This document shows positions 1 to 8,341 of a stretch of DNA of 64,000 nt, piece after piece (position 1 is the first letter of the stretch; each line of letters starts with the position of its first letter). The position numbers were made by a program, and so were the translations under genes. Origin of the DNA: Christensenellaceae bacterium (GTDB lineage: Bacteria; Bacillota; Clostridia; Christensenellales; Aristaeellaceae); assembly GCA_020025205.1 (NCBI GenBank), contig JAHHSO010000002.1, positions 35,223-99,222 on the forward strand, given 5' to 3'. Below the pieces are notes generated by a model that saw only the letters and a list, made by a program, of their open reading frames with translations, was not told the origin of the DNA and did not search any database.

Positions 1-21
1 ATGTTCTGCCTTCCAATGACG

Positions 22-43
22 AGCGGGCTATGCCCGCTTTTTT
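22..43 (+). terminator. Rho-independent terminator upstream of scfB
   Basis: A 7-bp stem (AGCGGGC/GCCCGCT) with a TAT loop is followed by six T. It ends a transcript that enters from the left edge. In known SCIFF loci the precursor gene precedes the maturase, so this could be a partial terminator between the two; that is an inference because the upstream gene is outside the window. Confidence 0.75.
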
Positions 44-106
44 GCCGTATTGCAAATAGATTTTAAACAACGAACGGCCTTGAAGCGGCCGCAGGGAGAT
101 TAAACG

Positions 107-1486
107 ATGATTCATCAGTACAAATTGGGCGGTTTCAACATCGTGCTGGACGTTTGTTCCGGTTCGGTGCATTGTGTGGACGATGTGGCCTATGACATCA
201 TTGGCCTGTTTGAAAACACGAGCCGAGAAGAGATTGTCGCGCAGATGGAGAAGAAGTACGAAGGACGGGAAGGCATCAATCTGCAAGAGATTGAAGCGTG
301 CTACGATCAGGTTGTACAGCTGAAGGAAGACGGTCAGCTCTTCTCTGAGGACACTTTTGAACCGATGGCGGGCAAACTCAAGCAGAAATCTGCCGGCATT
401 GTCAAGGCGCTCTGCCTGCATGTGGCGCATACCTGCAACCTGAACTGCTCCTACTGCTTTGCCAGCCAGGGCAAGTATCACGGCGAACGCGCCATCATGT
501 CCTTTGAGGTAGGCAAGCAGGCACTGGATTTCCTGATTGCGCATTCCGGCACCCGCAGAAACCTGGAAGTGGACTTCTTTGGCGGCGAACCGCTGATGAA
601 TTTTGATGTGGTCAAGCAGCTGGTGGCCTATGCCCGCAGCATTGAAAAGCAGCACAACAAGAACTTCCGCTTCACGCTGACCACCAACGGCATGTTGATT
701 GATGACGATGTGATCGACTTCTGCAACAAGGAGATGAACAACGTCGTCCTGAGCCTGGATGGCCGCAAGGAGATTCACGACCGCTTCCGCGTCGATCATG
801 CCGGCCGCGGCAGCTGGGAGAGAATCGTGCCGAAGTTCCAGAAGCTCGTTGCAGTGCGCGGGGACAAAGAATACTACATGCGCGGCACGTTCACACATGC
901 CAATCCGGACTTCCTCAAAGACATTCAGCAGATGCTGGATCTGGGCTTCACGGAGCTGAGCATGGAGCCTGTTGTCTGCGCGCCGGGCGATCCGTCCGCG
1001 CTGACCGCACAGGACATTGAGATTGTCAAGGATCAGTATGAAAAGCTGGCTGAGCTGATGATCAAGCGCGAAGAAGAGGGAAGGCCCTTCACGTTCTATC
1101 ATTACATGATCGACCTGACCGGCGGCCCCTGCATCTATAAGCGCATTTCCGGCTGTGGCTCTGGAACGGAGTATATGGCTGTGACGCCGTGGGGCGATCT
1201 GTATCCCTGCCATCAGTTTGTGGGCGATGAGAAGTTCAAGCTGGGCAACATCTGGGACGGCGTTACCAACACTGAACGTCAGGAAGAGTTTGCTTCCTGC
1301 AACGTGTATGCGCATCCGGAATGCCGTGACTGCTGGGCGCGCCTGTATTGCTCCGGCGGCTGTGCGGCTAATGCGTACCATGCGACAGGATCAATCCGCG
1401 GCGTTTATGAAAGCGGCTGCGAGCTGTTCCGCAAGCGCATGGAGTGTGCCATCATGGTGCAGCTGGCACGACTGATGAAGGAATAA
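107..1486 (+). CDS. scfB: SCIFF peptide maturase, radical SAM/SPASM thioether-forming enzyme (ScfB/CteB family)
   Basis: Predicted to install a Cys-to-Thr thioether bridge in the small ribosomal peptide SCIFF (six cysteines in forty-five), a modification found almost throughout Clostridia. The N-terminal ~90 residues form the peptide-recognition region (start MIHQYKLGGFNIVLDV). The radical SAM motif is CX3CX2C at C110, C114 and C117, followed by FASQGKYHG. The C-terminal SPASM/twitch region carries the cysteine set PECRDCWARLYCSGGC and a later CELF, enough for auxiliary 4Fe-4S clusters. At 459 aa the length is normal for the family. AGGGAG lies 7 bases before the ATG. It ends one base before the decarboxylase gene, so the two are probably translationally coupled. 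The precursor gene scfA should lie just upstream, outside the window. Confidence 0.93.
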   Translation: MIHQYKLGGFNIVLDVCSGSVHCVDDVAYDIIGLFENTSREEIVAQMEKKYEGREGINLQEIEACYDQVVQLKEDGQLFSEDTFEPMAGKLKQKSAGIVKALCLHVAHTCNLNCSYCFASQGKYHGERAIMSFEVGKQALDFLIAHSGTRRNLEVDFFGGEPLMNFDVVKQLVAYARSIEKQHNKNFRFTLTTNGMLIDDDVIDFCNKEMNNVVLSLDGRKEIHDRFRVDHAGRGSWERIVPKFQKLVAVRGDKEYYMRGTFTHANPDFLKDIQQMLDLGFTELSMEPVVCAPGDPSALTAQDIEIVKDQYEKLAELMIKREEEGRPFTFYHYMIDLTGGPCIYKRISGCGSGTEYMAVTPWGDLYPCHQFVGDEKFKLGNIWDGVTNTERQEEFASCNVYAHPECRDCWARLYCSGGCAANAYHATGSIRGVYESGCELFRKRMECAIMVQLARLMKE

Positions 1487-1487
1487 T

Positions 1488-2813
1488 ATGAAAAAAACGC
1501 CGATCTGCGATTTTGCATCGCATTATGCGCAGTCTGGGATGGTCAGAATGCATATGCCCGGGCACAAGGGAGTGTCTCTTTTGGGCATGGAAGCACTGGA
1601 CATCACAGAGATTGACGGCGCGGACAGCCTGTATGAGGCGGACGGTATCATCAAACAGAGCGAAGAGGCGGCTTCTTCGCTCTTTGATTGTCCGACGCTT
1701 TATTCAACAGAAGGCTCGTCTCAGTGCATTCGCGCGATGCTGTATCTGGCGCTCATGGATGCCCAAAGGAAGAATAAGCCATGCAAGATAGCGGCGGGGC
1801 GCAATGCGCACAAGACGTTTTTGAGCGCAGCGGCTCTGCTTGATCTGGATGTTTTGTGGATGTTTCCCGAAAAGAATGCGACATATCTTTCCTGTATCAT
1901 CGGGGAAGAGGAGCTGGAAAAGCTGTTTGAAGCGGAACAGCCCACGGCTGTCTACGTGACCAGCCCGGATTATCTGGGACACACCTGCGATATTCGTGCG
2001 CTTTCTGAGGTCTGCCGTCGGCACGATGCACTGCTCCTTGTGGATAATGCGCATGGTGCATATTTGAAATTTCTGCCGGAGTCCAGACATCCTGCTGATT
2101 GGGGGGCGGATATCTGTTGTGACTCTGCGCATAAGACTTTGCCTGCGCTGACAGGCGGTGCTTATTTGCATATCAGGGATGAAGCGCTCTATAAGCTGGG
2201 AAAACAGGCACTTGCGCTTTTTGGATCGACCAGCCCGTCGTATCTGATTATGCAGTCTCTGGATGCCTGCAACCGCTATTTGGATGATGGATACAGGCAG
2301 AAGCTGGCCGTATTCATTCAGAAGGTGGACAGGCTCAAAGCGGCACTGGCAGAAAAAGGCTATCTGCTGGACGGCGAAGAGCCGCTCAAGCTTACGATTT
2401 GCGCCAAGGCATACGGCTACACCGGTGAAGCGCTGGCGGCGGAGATCGAGAAGCAGGGCGTGGTCTGCGAATTTGCTGATCCAGATTATCTTGTTCTGAT
2501 GCTGACACCGGAAAATACGGACGAAGAGCTTCAGCGCGTGAAGGCGGCGCTCGTTTCCATCCCTCGGAAGGAAGCGCTTTCGGAAGAGCCGCCGCGCATG
2601 GCCGGGCCTGAAAGGGTTATGACGATTCGGGAAGCGATGCTTTCCGTCAGCGAAGAAGTCGAAGCTGAGCAGGCCGTAGGGCGCGTGTTGTCTGCGGCGA
2701 CTGTCGGTTGTCCGCCTGCCGTGCCCATTGTAGTTTGCGGAGAACGCATCGACGAGAGCGCTGCGGCTTGTTTTGGGTATTATGGGATTAAAAGCTGCCG
2801 CGTCGTGCTGTAA
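1488..2813 (+). CDS. Orn/Lys/Arg decarboxylase family PLP enzyme
   Basis: A fold-type I PLP enzyme of the basic amino-acid decarboxylase family. The N-terminal MHMPGHKG motif is diagnostic. The PLP-binding region has LLLVDNAHGAYLKF (aspartate for the pyridine nitrogen) and DSAHKTLPALTGG, with the Schiff-base lysine at about K216. At 441 aa it is the short single-module form without the N-terminal wing domain of inducible enterobacterial decarboxylases, similar to Bacillus SpeA/YaaO. Substrate (arginine, lysine or ornithine) cannot be read from sequence. It starts one base after scfB, without its own promoter. A strong terminator follows. Confidence 0.88.
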   Translation: MKKTPICDFASHYAQSGMVRMHMPGHKGVSLLGMEALDITEIDGADSLYEADGIIKQSEEAASSLFDCPTLYSTEGSSQCIRAMLYLALMDAQRKNKPCKIAAGRNAHKTFLSAAALLDLDVLWMFPEKNATYLSCIIGEEELEKLFEAEQPTAVYVTSPDYLGHTCDIRALSEVCRRHDALLLVDNAHGAYLKFLPESRHPADWGADICCDSAHKTLPALTGGAYLHIRDEALYKLGKQALALFGSTSPSYLIMQSLDACNRYLDDGYRQKLAVFIQKVDRLKAALAEKGYLLDGEEPLKLTICAKAYGYTGEALAAEIEKQGVVCEFADPDYLVLMLTPENTDEELQRVKAALVSIPRKEALSEEPPRMAGPERVMTIREAMLSVSEEVEAEQAVGRVLSAATVGCPPAVPIVVCGERIDESAAACFGYYGIKSCRVVL

Positions 2814-2836
2814 AGAAGGCTCGGCATGGAAAAATA

Positions 2837-2881
2837 AAAACAGCAGACACAGAGCGTTTTGTTTTGTGCCTGCTGTTTTTC
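2837..2881 (+). terminator. Terminator of the scfB-decarboxylase operon
   Basis: A long stem (AAAACAGCAG pairing with CTGCTGTTTT, extended by CACA/TGTG) is followed by a T-rich tail. It separates the scfB operon from the GNAT gene. Confidence 0.85.
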
Positions 2882-2943
2882 TTTAAAAGTACAAAAATGT
2901 GATATAATGAAAAAAATCGTATGTGAAAATGGAGGCGGACAGT

Positions 2944-3792
2944 GTGGACATACAGTATACGGATTTGAAACAGAGCGATATTCCGATCCTCACGCCGATC
3001 ATGAAGGCGGCGTTTGACGAGGACACCAGAATGCATACTGCGCTGTCTGAGGACGGGCCGTGGGGATATGACACGGGTGAACTGCTTTTCACGCTTTTGC
3101 AGCAGGCTGTTTCCAAGGTAATCTGGTTCGAGAAAAAGCGGATTGGGGAATACACGGTTTTAAAAGACGGAAAGACCTATACACTGGATATGTTTTTTAT
3201 TGATCCAAAGTATGCTTCCAAGGGGATTGGAACAGCGGTCTTTCAAGACATTGAAAAATCCTGTCCTGATGCAGAACAGTGGAACGTAGAAACACCGGCG
3301 TATTCGAGTCGAAATCGTCATTTTTATGAAAAATGCGGGTTCAGAGTTGTTCGGGAAAAAACGTATTCAGACGGTGCAAAATCGCTGATCTTTGAAAAGC
3401 AGAGGCTCTCTGTTCTGGCATACAGGGAAGAAAGGGATTATGAAGCGATTTTGCAGGCATGCAGAGCGGAAAAGTGGGAGAGTTTTTGCACCGATAGAAA
3501 AGAACAATATCAAACGGCGCTCAAAAATTCGGTGACGTATACGGCTTTTCTGGGAGAAACGTTTTGCGGATATATCCGCTGTTTGACGGATGGCGTTTTT
3601 ACGACATATTGCTGCGAAATTGTGGTCAGCGAAAAGTACAGACGCCGGGGGATTGGCAGGGCGCTCATTCAGAAGATCAAGGCGCTGTATCCTTCCTGCT
3701 GCATGGATGTGCTGAGCGACAACGATGAATTTTATCAGTCCAATGATTTTTTGCTTTTGTGCAGCGGAATGCGCAGACTGGCGAAAAAATGA
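2944..3792 (+). CDS. Tandem-domain GNAT family N-acetyltransferase
   Basis: Two GNAT domains in one chain. Each has its own acetyl-CoA pyrophosphate-binding loop: KYASKGIGTAVF in the first half and KYRRRGIGRALI in the second, both preceded by a hydrophobic strand. The acceptor substrate is unknown. I place the start at GTG 2944, seven to eight bases after GGAGG; the upstream GTG at 2923 and ATG at 2929 lack a Shine-Dalgarno. The stand-alone gene has a TATAAT at 2903-2908 and terminators on both sides, so it is probably monocistronic. Confidence 0.85.
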   Translation: MDIQYTDLKQSDIPILTPIMKAAFDEDTRMHTALSEDGPWGYDTGELLFTLLQQAVSKVIWFEKKRIGEYTVLKDGKTYTLDMFFIDPKYASKGIGTAVFQDIEKSCPDAEQWNVETPAYSSRNRHFYEKCGFRVVREKTYSDGAKSLIFEKQRLSVLAYREERDYEAILQACRAEKWESFCTDRKEQYQTALKNSVTYTAFLGETFCGYIRCLTDGVFTTYCCEIVVSEKYRRRGIGRALIQKIKALYPSCCMDVLSDNDEFYQSNDFLLLCSGMRRLAKK

Positions 3793-3803
3793 GGAAATTC
3801 ATA

Positions 3804-3837
3804 AAAAAAGACGCGCCCCGTCGGGTACGTCTTTTGA
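3804..3837. terminator. Bidirectional terminator between convergent genes
   Basis: AAAAGACG and CGTCTTTT flank a GC-rich loop, with A-run and T-run on opposite sides. It serves the GNAT gene (+) and the ECF S-component gene (-). Confidence 0.8.
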
Positions 3838-3851
3838 TTTAAACATGGGTT

Positions 3852-4418
3852 TTACAGTTTGTCATACAGGCCCGCGTGCTTGAGCGCCGGACGCAGGGCA
3901 GAGAAGAGGATCGGCGCGCAGATAAAGGCAAACGCAGCATTCATCAGACTGCCCGGCAGCTTGGAGAGTAATTTGACTTGGACAGCCTCCGCGGCCAGAC
4001 CATCTACAAAGCGGCCGAAGATGAACGTCTTGAGCATATACAGGGCAACGTAGGAGAGGGCACCCAGAATGCAGCCGATCACGATGCGGATGGAATCGGA
4101 TGTGTTCAGCGATTCTTCTTTTCGGCAGGTCTTGTAGGCAATGAGGCCTGCGACCAGCGCAATGGCACCCTTGTTGACAAAGGTAATGATGCATTCGGCT
4201 CCCCAGCCAGCCACGATGTCATATAGACCGGAACCCAGACCGGCAGCGAGGAAACCGGCACCTGGCCCGAAGAGCAGGCCGCACAGGACACACAGCGCGT
4301 TGGTCATATGAAGCTGAGTGCCCATAAACGGTATGCGCAAATAATTGACGATAAAGACAATTGCGGTCATCAGGCCAAGAAAACAGAGCCTGAGCGTATT
4401 GTTGCGGGACGAAGACAT
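3852..4418 (-). CDS. ECF transporter S component (vitamin-binding membrane subunit), substrate unknown
   Basis: A 188-aa, very hydrophobic protein with about six membrane segments. The first helix region LCFLGLMTAIVFIVNYLRIP and the glycine-rich VLCGLLFGPGAGFLAAGLGS are typical of S components of energy-coupling factor transporters, which bind a vitamin or metal-related substrate and share a general EcfAA'T module encoded elsewhere. The start is ATG 4418, seven bases after AGAGGG; an upstream in-frame ATG at 4505 lies before the promoter and is rejected. No ATPase or T component is adjacent. The promoter carries an inverted repeat (4464-4511), so expression is probably repressed by an unidentified regulator. 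The short leader leaves no room for a riboswitch. Confidence 0.85.
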   Translation of the reverse strand: MSSSRNNTLRLCFLGLMTAIVFIVNYLRIPFMGTQLHMTNALCVLCGLLFGPGAGFLAAGLGSGLYDIVAGWGAECIITFVNKGAIALVAGLIAYKTCRKEESLNTSDSIRIVIGCILGALSYVALYMLKTFIFGRFVDGLAAEAVQVKLLSKLPGSLMNAAFAFICAPILFSALRPALKHAGLYDKL

Positions 4419-4451
4419 GAAAAGAACCCTCTTTCTCAATGGAATGACCCC

Positions 4452-4479
4452 ATTATACCACAATCTGGCATGTGGTAAA
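4452..4479 (-). promoter_or_regulatory. Sigma-A promoter of the ECF S-component gene
   Basis: On the minus strand TTTACC and TATAAT are separated by 16 bases. The predicted start point leaves a leader of about 30 nt. Confidence 0.75.
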
Positions 4480-4511
4480 GAGCCAGTTTGCGATGAATTG
4501 ACCATGCCAGA
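4464..4511. promoter_or_regulatory. Inverted repeat in the divergent promoter region (candidate operator)
   Basis: Perfect 9-bp arms TCTGGCATG (4464-4472) and CATGCCAGA (4503-4511) have centres 39 bp apart. One arm lies between the -35 and -10 of the ECF S promoter, the other just upstream of its -35. The spacing is close to four helical turns, as for a repressor binding two half-sites or looping. No regulator gene is adjacent. Confidence 0.45.
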
Positions 4512-4535
4512 TGAACGTCAGAGAGTGAGCCGGAG

Positions 4536-4564
4536 TTGTTTCTGACGGCTTGATATGCTATAAT
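4536..4564 (+). promoter_or_regulatory. Sigma-A promoter of the GT-C operon
   Basis: TTGTTT (4536-4541), a 17-base spacer and a perfect TATAAT (4559-4564) lie upstream of the gene at 4593. Confidence 0.75.
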
Positions 4565-4592
4565 ACAAAAAATAACGTATGATGGAGGGATT

Positions 4593-6008
4593 ATGGAAAA
4601 AAGCAGACAGGGACGCGCTTTCGGGCTTTGCGGCGGCATGACGCTGGCGTTCTTTTTGATTCAAACGGTGGTGATGGAAGGGACGCTTGAACACATCGGC
4701 GGACTGGGACAGGCGTTCGCACTTTCGGCACTGTTTTCGCTTGTGCTGGGCGGGACACTGTGCGTGTTCACGCATTTGCAGCGTCCCAAGAAAAATATGC
4801 TCATCTTGACAGGTATTTTTCTTTCCCTGACGATGCTGGCAAGGGTTGCCATGCTGGACTTTATTACAGCTGATTATGAAGCATTTTTAGCCCCGTGGGT
4901 GGAAGTCTTTCGGCAGGGCGGCTTTAAAATGCTGGGCGAAAACGTGGGTGACTATAACCTGCTCTATCAGTATATCCTTCTGTGTATTTCAAAGATGCCG
5001 CTTTGCGATCTGTATCTGATTAAGTTTGTGACCATCGTGTTTGACTATGCGCTGGCGCTGGCGATGATGTGCGCGGCGGGACGATTTGCAGGAGAAAAGA
5101 CGAAACTGCCGGTCTTTTTCATCATCTGTGCGCTGCCGACGACGCTTCTGGATGGCGCCTGCTGGGGGCAGTGCGATTCGGTCTATGTGTTCTTCATCGT
5201 GATGAGCCTGTACTGGCTCAAGACGGACAAGCCTGTCCGCTCGGCGGCAATGCTGGCGATTGCATTTGCCTTCAAGCTGCAGACAATCTTCTTCTTCCCG
5301 GTTGTTCTGCTGGCGCTGATCCACGGGGAATATAAACCGCGCCATGCACTGGCGTTTTTTGCGGCATATCTGGTGACGATGATCCCGGCGCTGATTGCGG
5401 GCCGTCCATTCATGGATGCGTTGAGCGTGTATGCCAATCAGTCGATGGGGCAGTACTACGACAGGCTGACCTACACTGCACCGAATCTCTATCAGTTCTT
5501 CCCGATGCTGTCTTTTTCCAACAATCAGGAGTTTACCTGGCTGCGCTATGTGAAGGGCGTGGACGAAAAGGCAACCAATCTCTATCTGAGCGGCGATCTG
5601 ATGCCCATGATGCAGTCGGCGGCCTTGTATGCGTGCATTCTGCTGACGCTGGTGGTTGTTATATACTGGCTGATCCATTATAAGGAAATCACCCCGGATA
5701 TGACACTTACATTTGCATTGTTCTTTGCGATTTTCCTGCCGTTTGTAATGCCGAAGATTCATGAGCGTTATTTTTATCTGGCGGATATGCTCGCCATCCT
5801 TTATGCGGCAAGGCGAAAAGACAGACAGTTTATGCCGCTGCTTGTCGTGAGCGCGTCCTTCCTGAGCTATCTGCCGTACATGCTGCGCCAGCGGCCAGTA
5901 GATGAACGCTGGATGGCGCTGATGATGCTGGCAGCGCTTGTGGTGGTTTCACGCGACATGCTTTTGGAAATGCGCAAAAATCGAGCGAAGGGGGCTGAGG
6001 CACTGTGA
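4593..6008 (+). CDS. GT-C fold membrane glycosyltransferase, Gpi18/mannosyltransferase-like
   Basis: A 471-aa polytopic membrane protein with about ten to twelve predicted helices. Signatures of lipid-linked-sugar GT-C transferases are present: an acidic residue in the first long extracytoplasmic loop (ITADYEAFLAPW, D94), WGQCDS at 191-196, a lysine in FAFKLQ, and the late-loop motif KIHERYFY at 388-395. It would transfer a sugar from a polyprenyl-phosphate donor outside the membrane to an unknown acceptor. First gene of a five-gene operon; its end overlaps the next gene by four bases. RBS GGAGGG lies before the ATG. A paralogue follows directly. Confidence 0.75.
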   Translation: MEKSRQGRAFGLCGGMTLAFFLIQTVVMEGTLEHIGGLGQAFALSALFSLVLGGTLCVFTHLQRPKKNMLILTGIFLSLTMLARVAMLDFITADYEAFLAPWVEVFRQGGFKMLGENVGDYNLLYQYILLCISKMPLCDLYLIKFVTIVFDYALALAMMCAAGRFAGEKTKLPVFFIICALPTTLLDGACWGQCDSVYVFFIVMSLYWLKTDKPVRSAAMLAIAFAFKLQTIFFFPVVLLALIHGEYKPRHALAFFAAYLVTMIPALIAGRPFMDALSVYANQSMGQYYDRLTYTAPNLYQFFPMLSFSNNQEFTWLRYVKGVDEKATNLYLSGDLMPMMQSAALYACILLTLVVVIYWLIHYKEITPDMTLTFALFFAIFLPFVMPKIHERYFYLADMLAILYAARRKDRQFMPLLVVSASFLSYLPYMLRQRPVDERWMALMMLAALVVVSRDMLLEMRKNRAKGAEAL

Positions 6009-7423
6009 TAGAAGGAAAGCTGCTTCGGGCAGCAAAAAAACTGGATGCAGCGCTGACGCGCCACAAAAATATCTGGGGACTGCTGTTGGCTGCGCTGCTG
6101 TCCGGGGGGATAGCCCTTTATCATGTATCGTCCGGGCCGCTGTCCAACCTCAACGACATTGGAGGCTGGAACAACCGCTTGTTGATGATCGTTTTGACAG
6201 CTGCTGTGATGCTGCTTGTGCTTTCGAGCGCGGTGTTTCTGCATCAGAGGAGTTTTTCGCGTCTTGCGCTCAGGGAACTGATTCTGACGGCTGGCATGAT
6301 GATACTGCTTCTGGGGATCAATCAGAAAACCTTTGTTTACAGCAGGCAGGTGCAGCCCATTGTTCGGCTGATGGATGAAGCGGGACTTCAGGCCATGGCC
6401 GGGGTAAAGACCAATCTGTCTGCACCTGCGCTGACACTTCTGTATCTGATCACGCGAGGCCCCATCTACGACATGTATCTGGTCAAGCTTTTGTGCATCG
6501 CTGCATTTACGGGGCTTGGAATTCTGGCTGTTCATGCGGCAGATGAACGCGGCTGGGGGCTTCGCGCCGAAGCACTGATGACGCTTTGTCTGATTCTGCC
6601 TCAGGGTTTCATGAGCGCGGGATGTGCCGCGCAGCTGGAGATCGTTTCAGCGCTGCTTCTGGGGATTTCGTTGACACTGCTTGCACAAAACCGTCATCCG
6701 CTGGTCTGTGCGCTTACATTTGGGGGTGCATTTGCGCTGTGCGGCGCGGCGCTGTATGCGCTGCCATTTTATGTCTGCGGTGAAAAAAAGCTGAAACCCA
6801 TACACCTGACGGCTGCACTTGGTTTTGCTCTGGTGCTGTGCGTGCCCGCTGTGATTGACGGAGTGCCTGCCGGAAAAGCGTTTTTGAGCCTCGTTCGTGC
6901 GAATCTGGCGCTGCCTGAATACGCGTCTGGTGTGCCCAATGCCGTGTCCATCATCTCTCGCGCGCCGGTGGAGGAGATGCCGCAGTATTTCCTGCTTCGT
7001 CAGATTCCTGAACTGGATATGGTGACGAATTTCCCTCAATATTTTACGCAGGCGCACTATGCTGTGCTGGTGCGTGGCGTGACGCTGGCCGCGCTTTCTG
7101 CTTATGTTGGACTGTGCGCGGTGAAGCTGCCGCCTGTACGCCGGGCGTTTATGCTGGCGGTTGCTGCGATGTTCGTCTGCCCGGGGGCGGGGGCGGGCTT
7201 TTTCCTGGCGCTGGCGGTGTTCTGCATGTATGTGATTTTTGCGGAACCGGAATTGAGAATCCCTGCCTGTTTGGTGTTGTTTGCTACGGCAGGCGGATTG
7301 GCTTATCCGGTGACGCAGGAAGTGCTTTTGCCGCTGGCCGCGGGAGCAGGTCTTGTCGGTGCGGCATTGTGCATGACGCTGGGCATTCTGCCCGGCGCAG
7401 GAAGGAAAGAGGTAAATGATTGA
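6005..7423 (+). CDS. Membrane protein, motif-less paralogue of the preceding GT-C glycosyltransferase
   Basis: A 472-aa polytopic membrane protein. By eye it aligns with its upstream neighbour: PIYDMYLVKLLCI matches PLCDLYLIKFVTI, and a stretch of nearly 60 residues beginning at about 198 (LPQGFMSAGC) aligns without gaps to the neighbour beginning at 181 (LPTTLLDGAC). The catalytic signatures are gone: the DYEAFLAPW position reads YSRQVQPIV, WGQCDS reads AAQLEI, and HERYFY reads AGAGFF. The reading frame is intact and overlaps its neighbours by four and eight bases, so this looks like a maintained pseudoenzyme or partner subunit rather than a decaying copy. Function is unknown. Confidence 0.7.
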   Translation: MIEGKLLRAAKKLDAALTRHKNIWGLLLAALLSGGIALYHVSSGPLSNLNDIGGWNNRLLMIVLTAAVMLLVLSSAVFLHQRSFSRLALRELILTAGMMILLLGINQKTFVYSRQVQPIVRLMDEAGLQAMAGVKTNLSAPALTLLYLITRGPIYDMYLVKLLCIAAFTGLGILAVHAADERGWGLRAEALMTLCLILPQGFMSAGCAAQLEIVSALLLGISLTLLAQNRHPLVCALTFGGAFALCGAALYALPFYVCGEKKLKPIHLTAALGFALVLCVPAVIDGVPAGKAFLSLVRANLALPEYASGVPNAVSIISRAPVEEMPQYFLLRQIPELDMVTNFPQYFTQAHYAVLVRGVTLAALSAYVGLCAVKLPPVRRAFMLAVAAMFVCPGAGAGFFLALAVFCMYVIFAEPELRIPACLVLFATAGGLAYPVTQEVLLPLAAGAGLVGAALCMTLGILPGAGRKEVND

Positions 7424-7832
7424 AAATCAGGTGCGCCTGCGCGTTGTGGCGCGGATGAAGGACGAGGAAGGCGTTGTGCATGAGACGAAGAATGCACGAA
7501 GAGGCGTGCTTAAAACGTCCGCGGGAAGCGTGATGCTTTCCTATGACGATGTGCAGGATGGAATGAAGGCGAAGGTGCTTTTGTCAGCTGATGCAAAAGG
7601 GGCACAGATGCGCCGCTTGGGCGAGATGACGGGAATGCTCAATTTTGAGCCGGGAAAAAGAACAAACGGCTCATATGTGACGATGTATGGCGAAATCCCT
7701 GTAGCGGTTTATACGCGTGCGGTGAAGCTGGAGCAGCAGGAGGACAGCGGCGAGCTGCGGCTGGACTATGATGTGTTTGTCGGCGGAGAGAAAACTTCTT
7801 CGGCCGATATGACGATTGCGTGGCGCGTATGA
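7416..7832 (+). CDS. DUF1934 family beta-barrel protein (YwiB-like)
   Basis: A 138-aa protein with alternating hydrophobic and charged strands, no signal peptide and no helices of note. The layout (VRLRVVARMKDEEG at the start, SVMLSYDD, LNFEPGKRTNGSYVTMYGEIPVAVYTRAV, LRLDYDVFVGGEKTSSADMTIAWRV at the end) fits the calycin-like DUF1934 family; no activity is known. In Bacillus the homologue YwiB lies next to argS, which is not so here. It overlaps the upstream membrane-protein gene by eight bases and the following gene by four. Confidence 0.75.
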   Translation: MIENQVRLRVVARMKDEEGVVHETKNARRGVLKTSAGSVMLSYDDVQDGMKAKVLLSADAKGAQMRRLGEMTGMLNFEPGKRTNGSYVTMYGEIPVAVYTRAVKLEQQEDSGELRLDYDVFVGGEKTSSADMTIAWRV

Positions 7833-8341
7833 ATGCCAAGGGCATACGTCAGCTGGCCAGAGAGAGGCTGCTGGCAGCTGGAGGCAGGGGCTTTATGCGC
7901 TTTCTGCCGGCGGGCGGAGAGCTTTTTGTGAGTGATGCACCGCGGCATGGTGCCGTAAAAAGCGATGTGCTTGCCGCGGCAGACTTCCTTTTGCGCGAAA
8001 AGGAGGGGCTGCTGTATATCACGCCGGGGGACAGCTTGCTTCGCCTTTGCGGGGAAAATGTGCAGAAGCAGCCGGTTCAATGGGATGCAGACGACATGCC
8101 GGTACGGACACTTGCGGCACGTTTTTTAAGAGAGCAGCCGCTTCCTTTGACGGATGACGGACGGCAGATGATTCTGGAAACGCTTCGCCTGCTCTGGCAG
8201 GATGACAGACATGTGGAATTGGGAATGGGCGGCTTGCGGGCAAGAGCGGCTGTGATGCTCAGAAAAGGAGATAGAAGCGGCCTGTTTGAAGCCGGTGCGC
8301 TGCTTGAAGACTGGATTTCGGAAAGGAGCCGAAGACAATGA
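7829..8341 (+). CDS. Hypothetical protein in the GT-C operon
   Basis: A 170-aa soluble protein that I do not recognise. It is rich in Arg, Leu and Ala, has a basic N-terminal helix (IRQLARERLLAAGGRGFMRF), a central acidic stretch (QWDADDMP) and a C-terminal helix (LFEAGALLEDWISERSRRQ). No membrane segment or signal peptide is seen. ATG 7829 overlaps the upstream stop codon (ATGA); the in-frame GTG at 7820 is a less likely start. Its end overlaps the MBL gene by four bases. The tight overlaps on both sides imply a real, co-translated gene. Confidence 0.65.
   Translation: MNAKGIRQLARERLLAAGGRGFMRFLPAGGELFVSDAPRHGAVKSDVLAAADFLLREKEGLLYITPGDSLLRLCGENVQKQPVQWDADDMPVRTLAARFLREQPLPLTDDGRQMILETLRLLWQDDRHVELGMGGLRARAAVMLRKGDRSGLFEAGALLEDWISERSRRQ

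Noticed and set aside
3852..4505. Riboswitch upstream of the ECF S-component gene
   Set aside because: The promoter lies about 30-40 bases before the start codon, too near to leave room for an aptamer.
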